Shown here: positions 44,376 through 53,815 of the stretch, one piece after another
Numbering within the stretch: the stretch's first letter is position 1
Layout of the letters: every line of letters starts with the position of its first letter
NCBI RefSeq assembly: GCF_004011155.1
Contig: NZ_RJWG01000009.1
Span: 1-64,000, forward strand
DNA: 64,000 bases
Direction: 5' to 3'
Origin: Clostridium prolinivorans
GTDB taxonomy: Bacteria; Bacillota; Clostridia; Clostridiales; Clostridiaceae
Notes under the pieces: generated by a model
What the model was told of the DNA's origin: nothing
Database searches by the model: none
What the model saw: only the letters and a program-made list of their open reading frames with translations
Position numbers and translations under genes: made by a program

Positions 44376-44410
44376 AGCTATTGCAAAATAAAAATTACTT
44401 CGCAATAGCT
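44376..44410 (-). terminator. terminator after the DUF1934 gene
   Basis: AGCTATTGC pairs with GCAATAGCT (44376-44384 with 44402-44410), followed on the minus strand by ATTTTTTTG. Confidence 0.9.
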
Positions 44411-44423
44411 TTATAAATTCTTT

Positions 44424-44837
44424 TTATGCTTTAATATTTATTTTAAGCTCAGTTTTTTGAGGACTTTGTCCTGCTATAATCATATCATAATTTATTATAA
44501 CTTCTCCTCCATTATCATTCATATTAACTATTAAATCTTTAGTATTTATTGATATTTCAATAACACCATAAGGAGTACTATAAATTGTTTTATCTTTATT
44601 TCCTTTTATAAATCTCATGTCTCCTGTTGTTGTCCCAGTTCTTGTAAGTAAAAAGTCATTTTCTGAAATTCTAATTTTAGTTTTTGTTCCTTCCATTCCT
44701 GATAATTCTGTTTCATCATAAACAGCATAGTAATAATTATCTTCTATATAAAATTCTCCTGGCGTAACAACTTCTATAGCGTCATCTTCTAAATCTTTTT
44801 GCTTGCTTACTATTGTAATAATAGCCCTTTTACTCAT
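44424..44837 (-). CDS. DUF1934 (YwiB-like) beta-barrel protein
   Basis: This 137-residue protein has the DUF1934 pattern of alternating beta strands, including YYYAVYDETELSGMEGTKTKIRI and the C-terminal NYDMIIAGQSPQKTELKINI. The family forms a small calycin-like barrel of unknown role (YwiB in Bacillus). The start ATG follows GGAGG. It is 26 nt downstream of ddl and shares its transcript. Confidence 0.85.
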   Translation of the reverse strand: MSKRAIITIVSKQKDLEDDAIEVVTPGEFYIEDNYYYAVYDETELSGMEGTKTKIRISENDFLLTRTGTTTGDMRFIKGNKDKTIYSTPYGVIEISINTKDLIVNMNDNGGEVIINYDMIIAGQSPQKTELKINIKA

Positions 44838-44863
44838 TTGTGTTCCTCCAATTAAGTAGTTAA

Positions 44864-45895
44864 TTAGTTATTATTTCTCTCTATAGCAAGTTCTATAAGA
44901 TCATCTATTAATTCTTCATAAGGCTTGCCAGATGCCTGCCACATTTTAGGATACATACTTATTTTAGTAAATCCAGGTATAGTATTTACTTCATTTAAAT
45001 AAGCTTCTTCGGTATCTTTATCTACAAGAAAATCTACTCTTGCCATACCAGCACAATCTAATATTTTATAAACTTTTATTGCTGTTTCTTTTATATACTC
45101 TAATTTATCTTCACTTAAAGCAGCTGGTATTAAAAGTTTTGAAGCTTCATTTTGATACTTAGCTTCGTAATCATAAAATTCTTTAGCTGGAATTATTTCT
45201 CCTGGAACTGCAGCTTTAGGATAATCATTCCCAAGCACTGCAACTTCTATTTCTCTAGCATTTAATCCTCTTTCAACTAATATCTTTCTATCATATTTTA
45301 AAGCCTCTTTAATACCTTTTTCAAGTTCTTCTTTATTATGAGCTTTTGTTATTCCAACAGAAGATCCACTATTAGATGGTTTTATAAAAATTGGATAAGT
45401 TAAAATATTTTCTATATTAGAAATAACTTTGTCTTTATCTTCTTTGTACTCATAGGCATTTACTACTACATACTCTGCTTGTTTTATTCCAAATCTTTCA
45501 AGAAGGTATTTAGTATATATTTTATCCATACAAACTGCAGAAGACATAACTCCTGGGCCTACACAAGGAAGATTTAATAACTTGCAAAGCCCTTGTATAG
45601 TTCCATCTTCCCCATAAAGTCCATGAAGCACAGGAAATACTACATCTACTTCTTTATTAAATAAAAACTTATGTCCATCAGGAGTTTTATAATATTCATC
45701 TTGCTCCCATTGTCCATTTTCAATTTTATCTATACTTCCTGTATATTCAAACCATTTACCTTCTTTAGTAATTCCAATAGGATAAACATCATACTTGCTT
45801 TGATTTATATTTCTTAAAACTGATGCTGCTGATACTCTAGAAACTTCGTGTTCTGTTGATTGACCTCCAAAAAGTACTGCTACCTTTTTCTTCAT
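44864..45895 (-). CDS. ddl: D-alanine--D-alanine ligase
   Basis: This 343-residue ATP-grasp ligase makes D-Ala-D-Ala for peptidoglycan. Motifs: AVLFGGQSTEHEVSRVSA, FPVLHGLYGEDGTIQGL, FIKPSNSGSSVGITKA, and EVNTIPGFTKISMYPKMW with metal ligands. The ILVERGLNAREIEVAVLGN segment and the Tyr/Phe-free omega loop (EFYDYEAKY) indicate a D-Ala rather than D-Lac enzyme, though this is an inference from family rules. The start is ATG 45895 after AGGAGAG. Confidence 0.96.
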   Translation of the reverse strand: MKKKVAVLFGGQSTEHEVSRVSAASVLRNINQSKYDVYPIGITKEGKWFEYTGSIDKIENGQWEQDEYYKTPDGHKFLFNKEVDVVFPVLHGLYGEDGTIQGLCKLLNLPCVGPGVMSSAVCMDKIYTKYLLERFGIKQAEYVVVNAYEYKEDKDKVISNIENILTYPIFIKPSNSGSSVGITKAHNKEELEKGIKEALKYDRKILVERGLNAREIEVAVLGNDYPKAAVPGEIIPAKEFYDYEAKYQNEASKLLIPAALSEDKLEYIKETAIKVYKILDCAGMARVDFLVDKDTEEAYLNEVNTIPGFTKISMYPKMWQASGKPYEELIDDLIELAIERNNN

Positions 45896-45976
45896 AAACC
45901 ATTCTCTCCTTATATAATACAAAAATTACTATATAATATTATATCACTAAATTATCTTATTTCCACTTATAAAAAT

Positions 45977-46037
45977 AAAATAGAAAAAGATTAAGAATAT
46001 AATGACAGAAGTTATAATCTTAATCTTTTTCTATTTT
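45977..46037 (-). terminator. ypeB terminator
   Basis: A 20-bp inverted repeat (45977-45996 with 46018-46037) is followed by A/T on both sides. Confidence 0.92.
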
Positions 46038-46087
46038 TTATAATTAATTTCCCATGTATTAAAACCTTTAAAAGATAAATTCATATT

Positions 46088-47461
46088 TTACATAGTTAAC
46101 TCTCCATTAGGAGTATTAATTATTTGAATTATTTTTTGTTCAAATCCTGTTGCTGCATTTATATAAACTATAAATTTATCATCTTTGTAATTTCCAACAA
46201 ATTCATAACACAATACTTCTTTATTAGATTCTGTTGGTATCAAAGCAAGCCTTTCAGTAGTTATATTAAGTCTTTTACTAACTTTTGATTTTGCTTGAGT
46301 CTGTGTTATTTTTGGACTATCTATTTTTCTATTTTCATCATGAGCAACTAAATATTTCTCAGATTCTATTCCTAATATACTTCCATCATCCATAGCTATT
46401 TTAAGTTTTATTTGATCTGGATATATAACTGTTTTATCCTCTTTATATACATAATTTATTATTGCTGTATTATCATATCTTAGACTATATGTAGAAAACA
46501 TATTTTTATAACCTAATTTTTCAAGATATTTATTACCTAAATCTATTGCTTTTTTCATATCAATAGTTGGATTATTTATTATTCTATTATCAAGCATATA
46601 TACTACTTTACCACCGTTTTTACTAATTTCAATATTTACTACATTTTCATTTTTCTCTCTTCCTTTTAATGTAACATTAAATCTATAAGAAGGAATTCTT
46701 GTTTTTCCATCACTAGATAAAGTTTCAATTTTTTCAATTTTATCTTTCCCAATAACTTTATATACTACATCTTTTGCAGCCTTTTCCGAAACTTCTTTTT
46801 CAGATAATACTTTAGGTTTTATTTCAAGAACATTATCTGAAAAAGGTCCATCATATATTAGAGCAGGATATTGTGCAACTTGTTTTTGTATATTTTCAAA
46901 TTTATTAGTAAGAGTTTCCTCTTCTCTATCTTTTGCGAAAACTCCACTTGTTTTCTGCCTTATCTCTCCCCATTTCACACTTCCTTCATTTATTGCCATT
47001 AATGAATTGTTTAGATCATTTTCAAGAGTAAATGCATCATTTTTTAATCTATCTATTGTATTATATTCCTCTTGTGTTAAATCTCTTCCCTCAGAAGAAG
47101 CTTTTACAAGACTATAGCAAAAATCTCCTACCTGCGATATAAATTTACTGGTATTATTTATATATTGCTGTTCAATAGGCAGAGAATGTAGCTTATCATT
47201 AGCCATTGCACTATATCTAAATATCTCTTGGAATGTAACAATCTTTTGTTCCCTTGAACCTGTTACTGCTGCTTTGCCTAAATTTACTCTTATATTCTCT
47301 ACAGAAGTTATTAAGTCGTACATATTTTTACTATATTCCCCTTGAAGATAATTTCTATAATCATTTCTTTCAAGAGTCATCAAAACTGCAAATGTAGTTG
47401 AAAATACAACTATTAAAGTTACAGCTAAAGTATATATAATTCTTTTTTTTGTCATTTTCAT
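46088..47461 (-). CDS. ypeB: germination protein YpeB
   Basis: This 457-residue protein has an N-terminal membrane helix (about residues 8-27), a helical YpeB_N region, and C-terminal PepSY-type repeats (for example ISKNGGKVVYMLDNRIINNPTIDMKKAIDLGNKYLEKLG and AMDDGSILGIESEKYL). In spores YpeB stabilises the cortex-lytic enzyme SleB, usually encoded next to it. Here sleB is not adjacent: ddl lies downstream and spoIIR upstream. The start ATG is 9 nt after AGGAGG; a second ATG two codons on is also possible. It is monocistronic between two terminators. Confidence 0.93.
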   Translation of the reverse strand: MKMTKKRIIYTLAVTLIVVFSTTFAVLMTLERNDYRNYLQGEYSKNMYDLITSVENIRVNLGKAAVTGSREQKIVTFQEIFRYSAMANDKLHSLPIEQQYINNTSKFISQVGDFCYSLVKASSEGRDLTQEEYNTIDRLKNDAFTLENDLNNSLMAINEGSVKWGEIRQKTSGVFAKDREEETLTNKFENIQKQVAQYPALIYDGPFSDNVLEIKPKVLSEKEVSEKAAKDVVYKVIGKDKIEKIETLSSDGKTRIPSYRFNVTLKGREKNENVVNIEISKNGGKVVYMLDNRIINNPTIDMKKAIDLGNKYLEKLGYKNMFSTYSLRYDNTAIINYVYKEDKTVIYPDQIKLKIAMDDGSILGIESEKYLVAHDENRKIDSPKITQTQAKSKVSKRLNITTERLALIPTESNKEVLCYEFVGNYKDDKFIVYINAATGFEQKIIQIINTPNGELTM

Positions 47462-47563
47462 TATACTAAGCCTCCTATGAATATTTTCCCATAAATTCCT
47501 TTCTTGTAATTTCTCTAAATAGTATTTGTAGTTATATTTGTTATTATTCAGTAAAAATTAAAA

Positions 47564-47611
47564 CCCAGCTTATATAGACAATATTAATTACTTATTATCT
47601 ATAAAACCGGG
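47564..47611 (-). terminator. spoIIR / gerA transcript terminator
   Basis: CCCGGTTTTATAGA pairs with TCTATATAAGCTGGG, with minor mismatches and a long loop, and is followed on the minus strand by TTTTAATTTTTA. Confidence 0.8.
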
Positions 47612-47617
47612 CAGATT

Positions 47618-48331
47618 TTATTTTTTAAAAATATCATTAAATACTTCAACTATTTTAAATTTTATTATAATTTTATCTCCATTTTCAGCTCCTTTTTCTT
47701 TATTTAATTCACCTTCTTTATCTTTATTTAATAAGTCTTTATTTTTATCAGTTTTTTGATTATCTATTGCATTATATTCTTCCTCTGAGAGCACTTTTTT
47801 CATAGTGCTCTCTGTTTCTTTATAAGCTACTTCACCTTTATTTATATCTATAAAACATAAAGGAGGAAACATAACACACCACCAATTTTGGCCTTTTCCG
47901 TTTCCTATAATTATTCTATAAGCTTCATACTCACCTTGTGGCAATGTTATATTACCATAAGTTTTTATAGGAAAATTTTCTTTTGATAATGTAGTATTTA
48001 CACTATAATTATATCCATTTGATTTTATAACAGATTCTGCTATTTGCTTTATTTTTTCATCATTTGCTTTTAGTATATTTCTTGATTGTTCAATGCTTTT
48101 TGAATTTTTTAATTTAGGATTTATATATTTTAAAACTTCATCTCTAACTTTAAGTTTTAAAGCTTGATCAAAAGAAGTATCACTATTTGCTATTACATGA
48201 AATCTTATAATTTTATTTTCTATTGAATATTGAATTAAATTTTCATTATCAGCACTTTTAACACTAGAATTCCCTATAGATATAGTAAATATAATAATTA
48301 AACAAACTAAAACATAAATTATTTTTTTCAT
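47618..48331 (-). CDS. spoIIR: stage II sporulation protein R
   Basis: This 237-residue secreted signalling protein is made in the forespore under sigma-F and triggers SpoIIGA to process pro-sigma-E in the mother cell. It has an N-terminal signal peptide (residues 1-27) and the family motifs IRFHVIANSDTSFDQALKLKVRDEV and NWWCVMFPPLCFID. The Lys/Glu/Asn-rich tail (about 190-215) is lineage-specific. It lies 75 bp downstream of gerAC, so it may share the germinant-receptor transcript or have its own promoter. Confidence 0.96.
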   Translation of the reverse strand: MKKIIYVLVCLIIIFTISIGNSSVKSADNENLIQYSIENKIIRFHVIANSDTSFDQALKLKVRDEVLKYINPKLKNSKSIEQSRNILKANDEKIKQIAESVIKSNGYNYSVNTTLSKENFPIKTYGNITLPQGEYEAYRIIIGNGKGQNWWCVMFPPLCFIDINKGEVAYKETESTMKKVLSEEEYNAIDNQKTDKNKDLLNKDKEGELNKEKGAENGDKIIIKFKIVEVFNDIFKK

Positions 48332-48406
48332 TGTATATCCCCCTGCATTGTTTTATTTGTTTAATATTATTTCCAGTATTTTACTAATTATTCAATTAAA
48401 ATATTT

Positions 48407-49597
48407 TTATTTAGTTATTCCGATTCTTCGTACTTTGAAATTTATATTAACATTTATATCTGCATCTTTATAAACTTCATCCCAATTATCTTTAACTTCA
48501 TTCCATAGAGATGGTTTCCTCTCCTCTAAATATTCTCTAAGTCCTATAGGATCTACTTGAAAGTTATTTTGAAGCATTTTAGCTATTGTATTACATTCTT
48601 TGCTAAGTGAATCACTAAAATTTTTTTCTATAGAATTAAGTTCCTCTTTTGAAAAAACATTGTTATCTATATAATATCCTTTAAGCTGCCCTTCAATCTT
48701 AATATCTATATTAAATTTTAATTTATTTTTATCACCTGATACTCTTAACTTTCTATCTATATCTTCAATATTAACATCTATAGGATGACCTTCTTTATAT
48801 ATAACTCTTTTCCCACCTTTTGCATTTCCTCTCATTATTTCAAGATCAGCAACTTCAAGCCTTGTTAAATAACCTTTTAGTCCATAATTTTTTATTATAG
48901 CTACACCAGATAAAGTTATTTCATTTTTTTCTTTTTCAATCTCTAATTTTGGTATAATAGCATTACCATTTTGCCCTAATTGAATAAGCATTTCACTTAC
49001 TGTAACAGGTAATATTGTAGAATTTTTTTTAGTATTTTCCATAAGTCCTGTTAAATAATATTCAACATTCTTTTCCATAGGCGGCTGATATTTAACGTAT
49101 TCCTCTGCACTGCCTTCTACTACTACTATCTGCATCATTTTATTTAAATTTGGATGTCTTTCTATATAATCAATTATTTCTTTAAATATATCTGGATCTT
49201 CTAAAATTCCACTGCTTATCATAAGAAGTTTAGTTTGACTTAAATATATACTTCTACTGCTTTTACCAGTAGCTTCAAATATACCATCTTCCATAGATGC
49301 TGCATCTACATTTATAAATTGATCTTTTGCTGTTCCGCTTTTCCCCGGCCCTAATTCACTCATATCTGGGAAACCATACGTTATAGAAAGCTTTTTTTGC
49401 TGAACTCTTCCTTGAAATGGATCAGATAATTTCATTTCTTTAGCTTCTTTTTTATTTGAATAATCTTTACCAAGATCAACGGCAATTACAGATATAAAAA
49501 GCTGTTTATCTATTTCCATCTTATCCCAGCATCCAGTAAATAAAGTAGAAAATAAAAGAGAAGCTAAAATTATAGATAATATTTTTTTATGTCTCAC
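48407..49597 (-). CDS. gerAC: spore germination receptor C subunit (Ger(x)C lipoprotein)
   Basis: This 396-residue lipoprotein (lipobox FTGC followed by WDKMEIDKQ, the family hallmark) anchors in the spore inner membrane as the C subunit of a nutrient receptor. GTG 49597 is chosen as start: it follows AGAAAGGGGG by 10 nt and leaves an 11-nt overlap with gerAB. A longer reading from 49630 would begin inside gerAB without a ribosome binding site. The GerAC_C region (DINVKVKG-type PIDVNIEDIDRKLRV ... NINFKVRRIGITK) is complete. Confidence 0.95.
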   Translation of the reverse strand: MRHKKILSIILASLLFSTLFTGCWDKMEIDKQLFISVIAVDLGKDYSNKKEAKEMKLSDPFQGRVQQKKLSITYGFPDMSELGPGKSGTAKDQFINVDAASMEDGIFEATGKSSRSIYLSQTKLLMISSGILEDPDIFKEIIDYIERHPNLNKMMQIVVVEGSAEEYVKYQPPMEKNVEYYLTGLMENTKKNSTILPVTVSEMLIQLGQNGNAIIPKLEIEKEKNEITLSGVAIIKNYGLKGYLTRLEVADLEIMRGNAKGGKRVIYKEGHPIDVNIEDIDRKLRVSGDKNKLKFNIDIKIEGQLKGYYIDNNVFSKEELNSIEKNFSDSLSKECNTIAKMLQNNFQVDPIGLREYLEERKPSLWNEVKDNWDEVYKDADINVNINFKVRRIGITK

Positions 49598-50690
49598 TTT
49601 TATTTTTCCCCCTTTCTTTTGCTCTACCAAAAAACAGCAATATTAGAGGTAATATTAAAAAACTAAATACAGATAAAACCGGATTAATTTTTTTAGAAAC
49701 ATCATAAACTTCAGCTATATTTTGAGGATATAAAGCTATTATGTATACAATAGGAGCTAAAATAATAGAGGACAATTTTATATCGTGTAAATTGAAAATA
49801 TTTTTAATAATATCTCCAGAAAAATAATACATATTTACAAATGTAGTAAAATAAAAAAGCACCCATAATGCCATAACAACACCTTCCCATCTTTCAATAA
49901 AAGCCCCTGGCATATTTATAGCTCTAATAAGTGTTATTGTAGGCCAAAGAAGTTCTTTTGTATGTTCCTTAGAAAAAAACATTATACAAAGTATAGTAAC
50001 TATAGCATAAAATATTGTAATTATACTTATACTTTTAAAAAATGTTTTTCTTATTCCATCTTTGTCCTTCATATATGGCAAAACCATATATGCAATTTCA
50101 AATCCACCAAATGCAAAAGTAGAATCTACTAAAGCTCTTAAATAATCATCAGGTTTATGCTGAAGAACTGGAAGTAAATTTGTTGCTTTACCTCCTTTTA
50201 TTGAAAATATAAGTGTTATAGCTATTGGTATAAACATTGCAGGAAAAGCTATTTCATTAAATTTAATCAAAGCTGGAATTTCTCCTCTTACTAAATATAT
50301 TCCTGTAAAAATCATAACTAAAATTATAAATTCTGTTGGAGTTCTTTCAAGCAGATACATTTTTATAACTTCTGTAAAAATTCTCATACCCAAAGATATA
50401 GAAAAAATAAAGTGTATGCAAAATATAATCCCAAAAATTTTACTCATTGCTTTGCCTAAATTATCTTCTAAAATATTATAAAAAGTCTGGTAATTATTTT
50501 TTATAATTACTTTATATATTAAAGATAAAAATAAAAAAACTATTAATCCTGATAATATAGCAACAAACCATCCATCAGTTCCTATTTCATTTGCCATAAG
50601 ATTAGGATATGCAAATACTCCTACTCCTGTAACAGTTACTACAATTGTAGAGAGTAATCCATATTTGCTTATAAATCCTTTATTATTCAT
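49587..50690 (-). CDS. gerAB: spore germination receptor B subunit (GerAB, APC-type transporter fold)
   Basis: This 367-residue integral membrane protein has about ten helices and is the amino-acid-binding B subunit of a GerA-type receptor. It has N-terminal GLLSTIVVTVTGVGVFAYPN and PALIKFNEIAFPAMFIPIAI, both typical. The start ATG follows GGAGG. The B subunit sets germinant specificity, but the ligand cannot be predicted by eye. It is preceded by gerAA (33-nt gap) and overlaps gerAC by 11 nt. Confidence 0.95.
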   Translation of the reverse strand: MNNKGFISKYGLLSTIVVTVTGVGVFAYPNLMANEIGTDGWFVAILSGLIVFLFLSLIYKVIIKNNYQTFYNILEDNLGKAMSKIFGIIFCIHFIFSISLGMRIFTEVIKMYLLERTPTEFIILVMIFTGIYLVRGEIPALIKFNEIAFPAMFIPIAITLIFSIKGGKATNLLPVLQHKPDDYLRALVDSTFAFGGFEIAYMVLPYMKDKDGIRKTFFKSISIITIFYAIVTILCIMFFSKEHTKELLWPTITLIRAINMPGAFIERWEGVVMALWVLFYFTTFVNMYYFSGDIIKNIFNLHDIKLSSIILAPIVYIIALYPQNIAEVYDVSKKINPVLSVFSFLILPLILLFFGRAKERGKNKSET

Positions 50691-50723
50691 AAATTGGATT
50701 CCTCCATTCTTATATACAGTACT

Positions 50724-52184
50724 TTATTTTTGCCTTATTTTATCTCTAGGTTCTATAAACTCTGGTCTATTTTTAAACATATTAAGAGGAGCTCTTATAA
50801 ATATGTCTTTAAAATCTTTTTTATGTGGATGTACTATTGGAGATAAATAAGGTATCCCAAAACTTTGTAGTTTTGCTAAATGTATAAGAATAATTATAAG
50901 TCCTAGTGATATACCATATAATCCCATAATAGTTGCAAGTATTATAAGAAAGAATCTTGAAATCCTTAAAGCCGAACTTAATTCATAATTAGGAGTTATA
51001 AAACTTGCTATAGACGTTACAGAAACTATTATTATCATAATAGGGCTTACTATTCCTGCACTAACTGCAGCCTGCCCAATTATAAGACCTCCAACTATAC
51101 CAATTGTAGAACCTATAGCTTTAGGAAGTCTTACTACTGCTTCTATTAAAAACGACATAGCAACTTCCATTATTAAAGTTTCTACAAAAGCAGGAAATGC
51201 TACTCCTTCTCTAGAAGCTGCTATTGAATATGCAAGTTTGGTTGGTATAATAGAAACATGAAATGATGTTACTGCAACATATAAAGCCGGCATTATCATT
51301 CCTATAAATATAGCTAAAAATCGTATAATTCTAAGCATAGATGAATTCATCCATCTTTGATAATAATCATCTGGTGTTTGAAAAAGACTTGGAAATGTTG
51401 CTGGTGCTATAATTGCAAAAGGAGAATTATCTACAAGTATAGCAACTCTTCCTTCATAAAGTGCACCAGCTACTACATCTGGCCTTTCTGTGCTTTGCAT
51501 TTGTGGAAAAGGGGACCATTTATTGTCTTCTATAAGCTGTTCTATATATCCACTATCTAATACCGCGTCTATATTTATTTTATCTATTCTTTCCATTACC
51601 TTTTGAAGAATATCTTTATTTACTATGTCATCTATATAAGATATAACTACATCTGTTTTTGATCTTACTCCTATAGATTTAGAAACAAATTTAAGCCTTG
51701 TATCTCTAATTCTTCTCCTTATAAGTGCAGTATTAAATCTTATAGTTTCTGTAAATCCATCTCTTCCACCTCTTATAACTGTTTCTCCAGATGGCTCTGA
51801 AACTCCCCTTGCAGGCCATGACCTTGTTGCTATAACATATATAGCCGGTATACCTTCTATAAACATTATAGTTTCTCCTGACATTAAAGCATTTACCCCT
51901 TCACTGAATTTTAAAATCTCTTTCATGTCTGAAACAGTTAAAATGTTGTTTTTTATATCCATTACATTATTTACCCGTTCGCTTCTAAGCATTACAGATT
52001 CTAAAATAAAATTATTTATAATTTCTTTATCTGCCATACCATCAATATATGAAATAGCCGCCTTCCATTGTCCAATGTTAAATTCTCTATATACAATATC
52101 AGAAGCATCTTTTAAAATTTCTTTTAAATATGATATGTTTTCATCTACTTTAGGAGTTATTAAATCTCTGATTATTTCTTTCAA
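50724..52184 (-). CDS. gerAA: spore germination receptor A subunit (GerAA)
   Basis: This 486-residue A subunit has an N-terminal cytoplasmic domain (about 1-235), five or six membrane helices, and a short C-terminal tail. Family motifs are VIRGGRDGFTETIRFNTALIRRRIR, PFPQMQSTERPDVVAGALYEGRVAILVDNSPFAIIAPATF, and TPNYELSSALRISRFF. TTG 52184 is chosen as start (10 nt after AAGGA); an in-frame GTG four codons earlier touches the ribosome binding site. It heads the tricistronic receptor operon in the order A-B-C. No sigma-G promoter could be assigned with confidence. Confidence 0.95.
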   Translation of the reverse strand: MKEIIRDLITPKVDENISYLKEILKDASDIVYREFNIGQWKAAISYIDGMADKEIINNFILESVMLRSERVNNVMDIKNNILTVSDMKEILKFSEGVNALMSGETIMFIEGIPAIYVIATRSWPARGVSEPSGETVIRGGRDGFTETIRFNTALIRRRIRDTRLKFVSKSIGVRSKTDVVISYIDDIVNKDILQKVMERIDKINIDAVLDSGYIEQLIEDNKWSPFPQMQSTERPDVVAGALYEGRVAILVDNSPFAIIAPATFPSLFQTPDDYYQRWMNSSMLRIIRFLAIFIGMIMPALYVAVTSFHVSIIPTKLAYSIAASREGVAFPAFVETLIMEVAMSFLIEAVVRLPKAIGSTIGIVGGLIIGQAAVSAGIVSPIMIIIVSVTSIASFITPNYELSSALRISRFFLIILATIMGLYGISLGLIIILIHLAKLQSFGIPYLSPIVHPHKKDFKDIFIRAPLNMFKNRPEFIEPRDKIRQK

Positions 52185-52294
52185 AACTATCACTTCCTTA
52201 ATTTTATGTAATGTGTAATTATATATTTTGCATTATATTGCTATTTTAAATAACTCTTATTTTATTGTTTAGTTTTATGCTAAATATCTAATAA

Positions 52295-52486
52295 TTACAG
52301 CTTTATATTTAAAAAATATAAAACTATCCCTATAATAATAGATCCTATTCCTAAAATTCTTGCCTTTCTTGCTATATAATTTAAATGACTTCTTTTAAAA
52401 GAATAAGTATCTATAAATGCAGCTATTATCCCTTGCACTAACATTAATATTAAAAAATATTTTGAACACAATTTTATAATCTGCAC
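52295..52486 (-). CDS. small membrane protein, unknown (63 aa)
   Basis: This 63-residue protein starts at GTG, 6 nt after AATGGAGG. It has two hydrophobic helices (about residues 8-26 and 44-61) separated by a basic loop (KRSHLNYIARKAR). It looks like a clostridial conserved small membrane protein. No function is known. It lies between ispE and gerAA, downstream of a strong terminator, so it has its own promoter. Confidence 0.65.
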   Translation of the reverse strand: MQIIKLCSKYFLILMLVQGIIAAFIDTYSFKRSHLNYIARKARILGIGSIIIGIVLYFLNIKL

Positions 52487-52575
52487 AGTATTCCTCCATT
52501 TTTATAATTTTTATAGATTAGTATTATTAAATATTTTTCGCTGTAAATTTATAAAATATACATTAATAAAAATAA

Positions 52576-52615
52576 AGCATACTACATTAAATTTTTAAAT
52601 TTAATGTAGTATGCT
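52576..52615 (-). terminator. terminator downstream of repeated element copy 2
   Basis: A perfect 19-bp stem (52576-52594 with 52597-52615) is followed on the minus strand by TTTATTTTTATT. It ends an ispE read-through transcript or a free RNA from the repeated element. Confidence 0.92.
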
Positions 52616-52631
52616 ATTTATAATTTTTATG

Positions 52632-52759
52632 TTATGATTATCCAACAAAAGTATTTTCCCTTAGAACTGATAAATATATTTTAAAGTAAATCAATAATAA
52701 ACATACACTCATGTATAGCGAAAATTTATTTACAGCTTATTGTAGTTTAATCATGTTAT
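52632..52759 (-). repeat. repeated structured intergenic element, copy 2 (candidate ncRNA)
   Basis: This is the homologue of 26007-26139, same orientation, and shares GTAAATCAATAATAAA, AAAATTTATTTA and GTTTAATCAT. The internal hairpin is ATACA-ctca-TGTAT (52703-52716) where copy 1 has TTCATT-gtgt-AATGAA: different sequence, same place, same loop size. A terminator follows 16 bp downstream on the minus strand. Similarity continues weakly to about 52795, into a possible promoter region. A transcript from it would be about 180 nt. Confidence 0.6.
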
Positions 52760-52835
52760 ATATAAGTCTTTAAAAATTAATTTATCATTCTAAAAAATAC
52801 AATATCTCTTTTAAAATATATTCCTATTTATTATT

Positions 52836-53678
52836 TTAAATTGTTCTTGTTATAAATACTTCATTATATTTTTCTTTAAATCTGTCATAACATTTTGCAG
52901 CTTTCATAATATCATCAAAAAATCCAAATACAGTAGGCCCGCTGCCACTCATCATAGAACCTAAAGCTCCTAATTTTAGCATTTCATTTTTAATATCTTT
53001 TAATACACTATATTTTCTTAAAGTTACATTTTCAAGTACATTTTTCATAAAATATGAAGCTTGTATTAAATCATTATTTTCTATTGCTTTTATTATTTCA
53101 TCTGTTTTAGGGTGCTTATGTATTTTATTTATGTCTAAATTTTGATAAACCTCTTTTGTAGATACACCAAATGGAGGTTTTACTATAACTAAAATATGGT
53201 TTTTAAAAGGTTTAAGTATAGTTAATTTTTCTCCAATTCCTTCACATAAAGCTGTTCCTCCTACAATACAAAATGGAACATCTGCACCTATTTGAAGTCC
53301 TAAATTTATAAGTTCTTCATCTTTTATATTAGGATTAAATAAAATTCTCATAGCTTTTAAAACTGCTGCAGCGTCTGTACTCCCACCTGCTAACCCTGCC
53401 GCAATAGGTATATTTTTTTCTATATATATATCTACTCCAGATTTTATATTATATGTGTCCATAAAAAGTTTAGCTGCTTTGTATGCCAAATTTCTTTCAT
53501 CTTTTGGAATATATGCTTTATTACATATTATATTTATATCTTTTTCTGATTTATTAACTGTAATTAAATCATAAAGTTCAATTGTCTGCATTATCATTTT
53601 TAAAAGATGATAATTGTCTTCTCTCTTACCAACTACATCAAGTGACATGTTAATTTTAGCATAAGCTTTTAACTGCAT
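52836..53678 (-). CDS. ispE: 4-diphosphocytidyl-2-C-methyl-D-erythritol kinase IspE
   Basis: This 280-residue GHMP kinase performs the fourth step of the MEP isoprenoid pathway. The ATP loop is NIPIAAGLAGGSTDAAAVLKAM (about residue 89), with an early AYAKINMSLDVVGKREDNYH and a late GSMMSGSGPTVFGFF. The length is normal. The start ATG follows GGAAG. It is monocistronic here, without purR, spoVG or other usual neighbours. Confidence 0.97.
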   Translation of the reverse strand: MQLKAYAKINMSLDVVGKREDNYHLLKMIMQTIELYDLITVNKSEKDINIICNKAYIPKDERNLAYKAAKLFMDTYNIKSGVDIYIEKNIPIAAGLAGGSTDAAAVLKAMRILFNPNIKDEELINLGLQIGADVPFCIVGGTALCEGIGEKLTILKPFKNHILVIVKPPFGVSTKEVYQNLDINKIHKHPKTDEIIKAIENNDLIQASYFMKNVLENVTLRKYSVLKDIKNEMLKLGALGSMMSGSGPTVFGFFDDIMKAAKCYDRFKEKYNEVFITRTI

Positions 53679-53739
53679 ATCATTTTCTTCCTTCCATATA
53701 AATTTTAAGTATCATTATATTATATTATTTTAAAAAAAT

Positions 53740-53804
53740 AAAGCTAAATTAAAAGATAAACTTTTTTATTTACAATAAATTCGTTTATCTTTTAACCTAG
53801 CTTT
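53740..53804 (-). terminator. cphA terminator
   Basis: A 22-bp stem (53740-53761 with 53783-53804, one or two mismatches) is followed on the minus strand by a U-run. Confidence 0.93.
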
Positions 53805-53815
53805 ATATATTAAAT

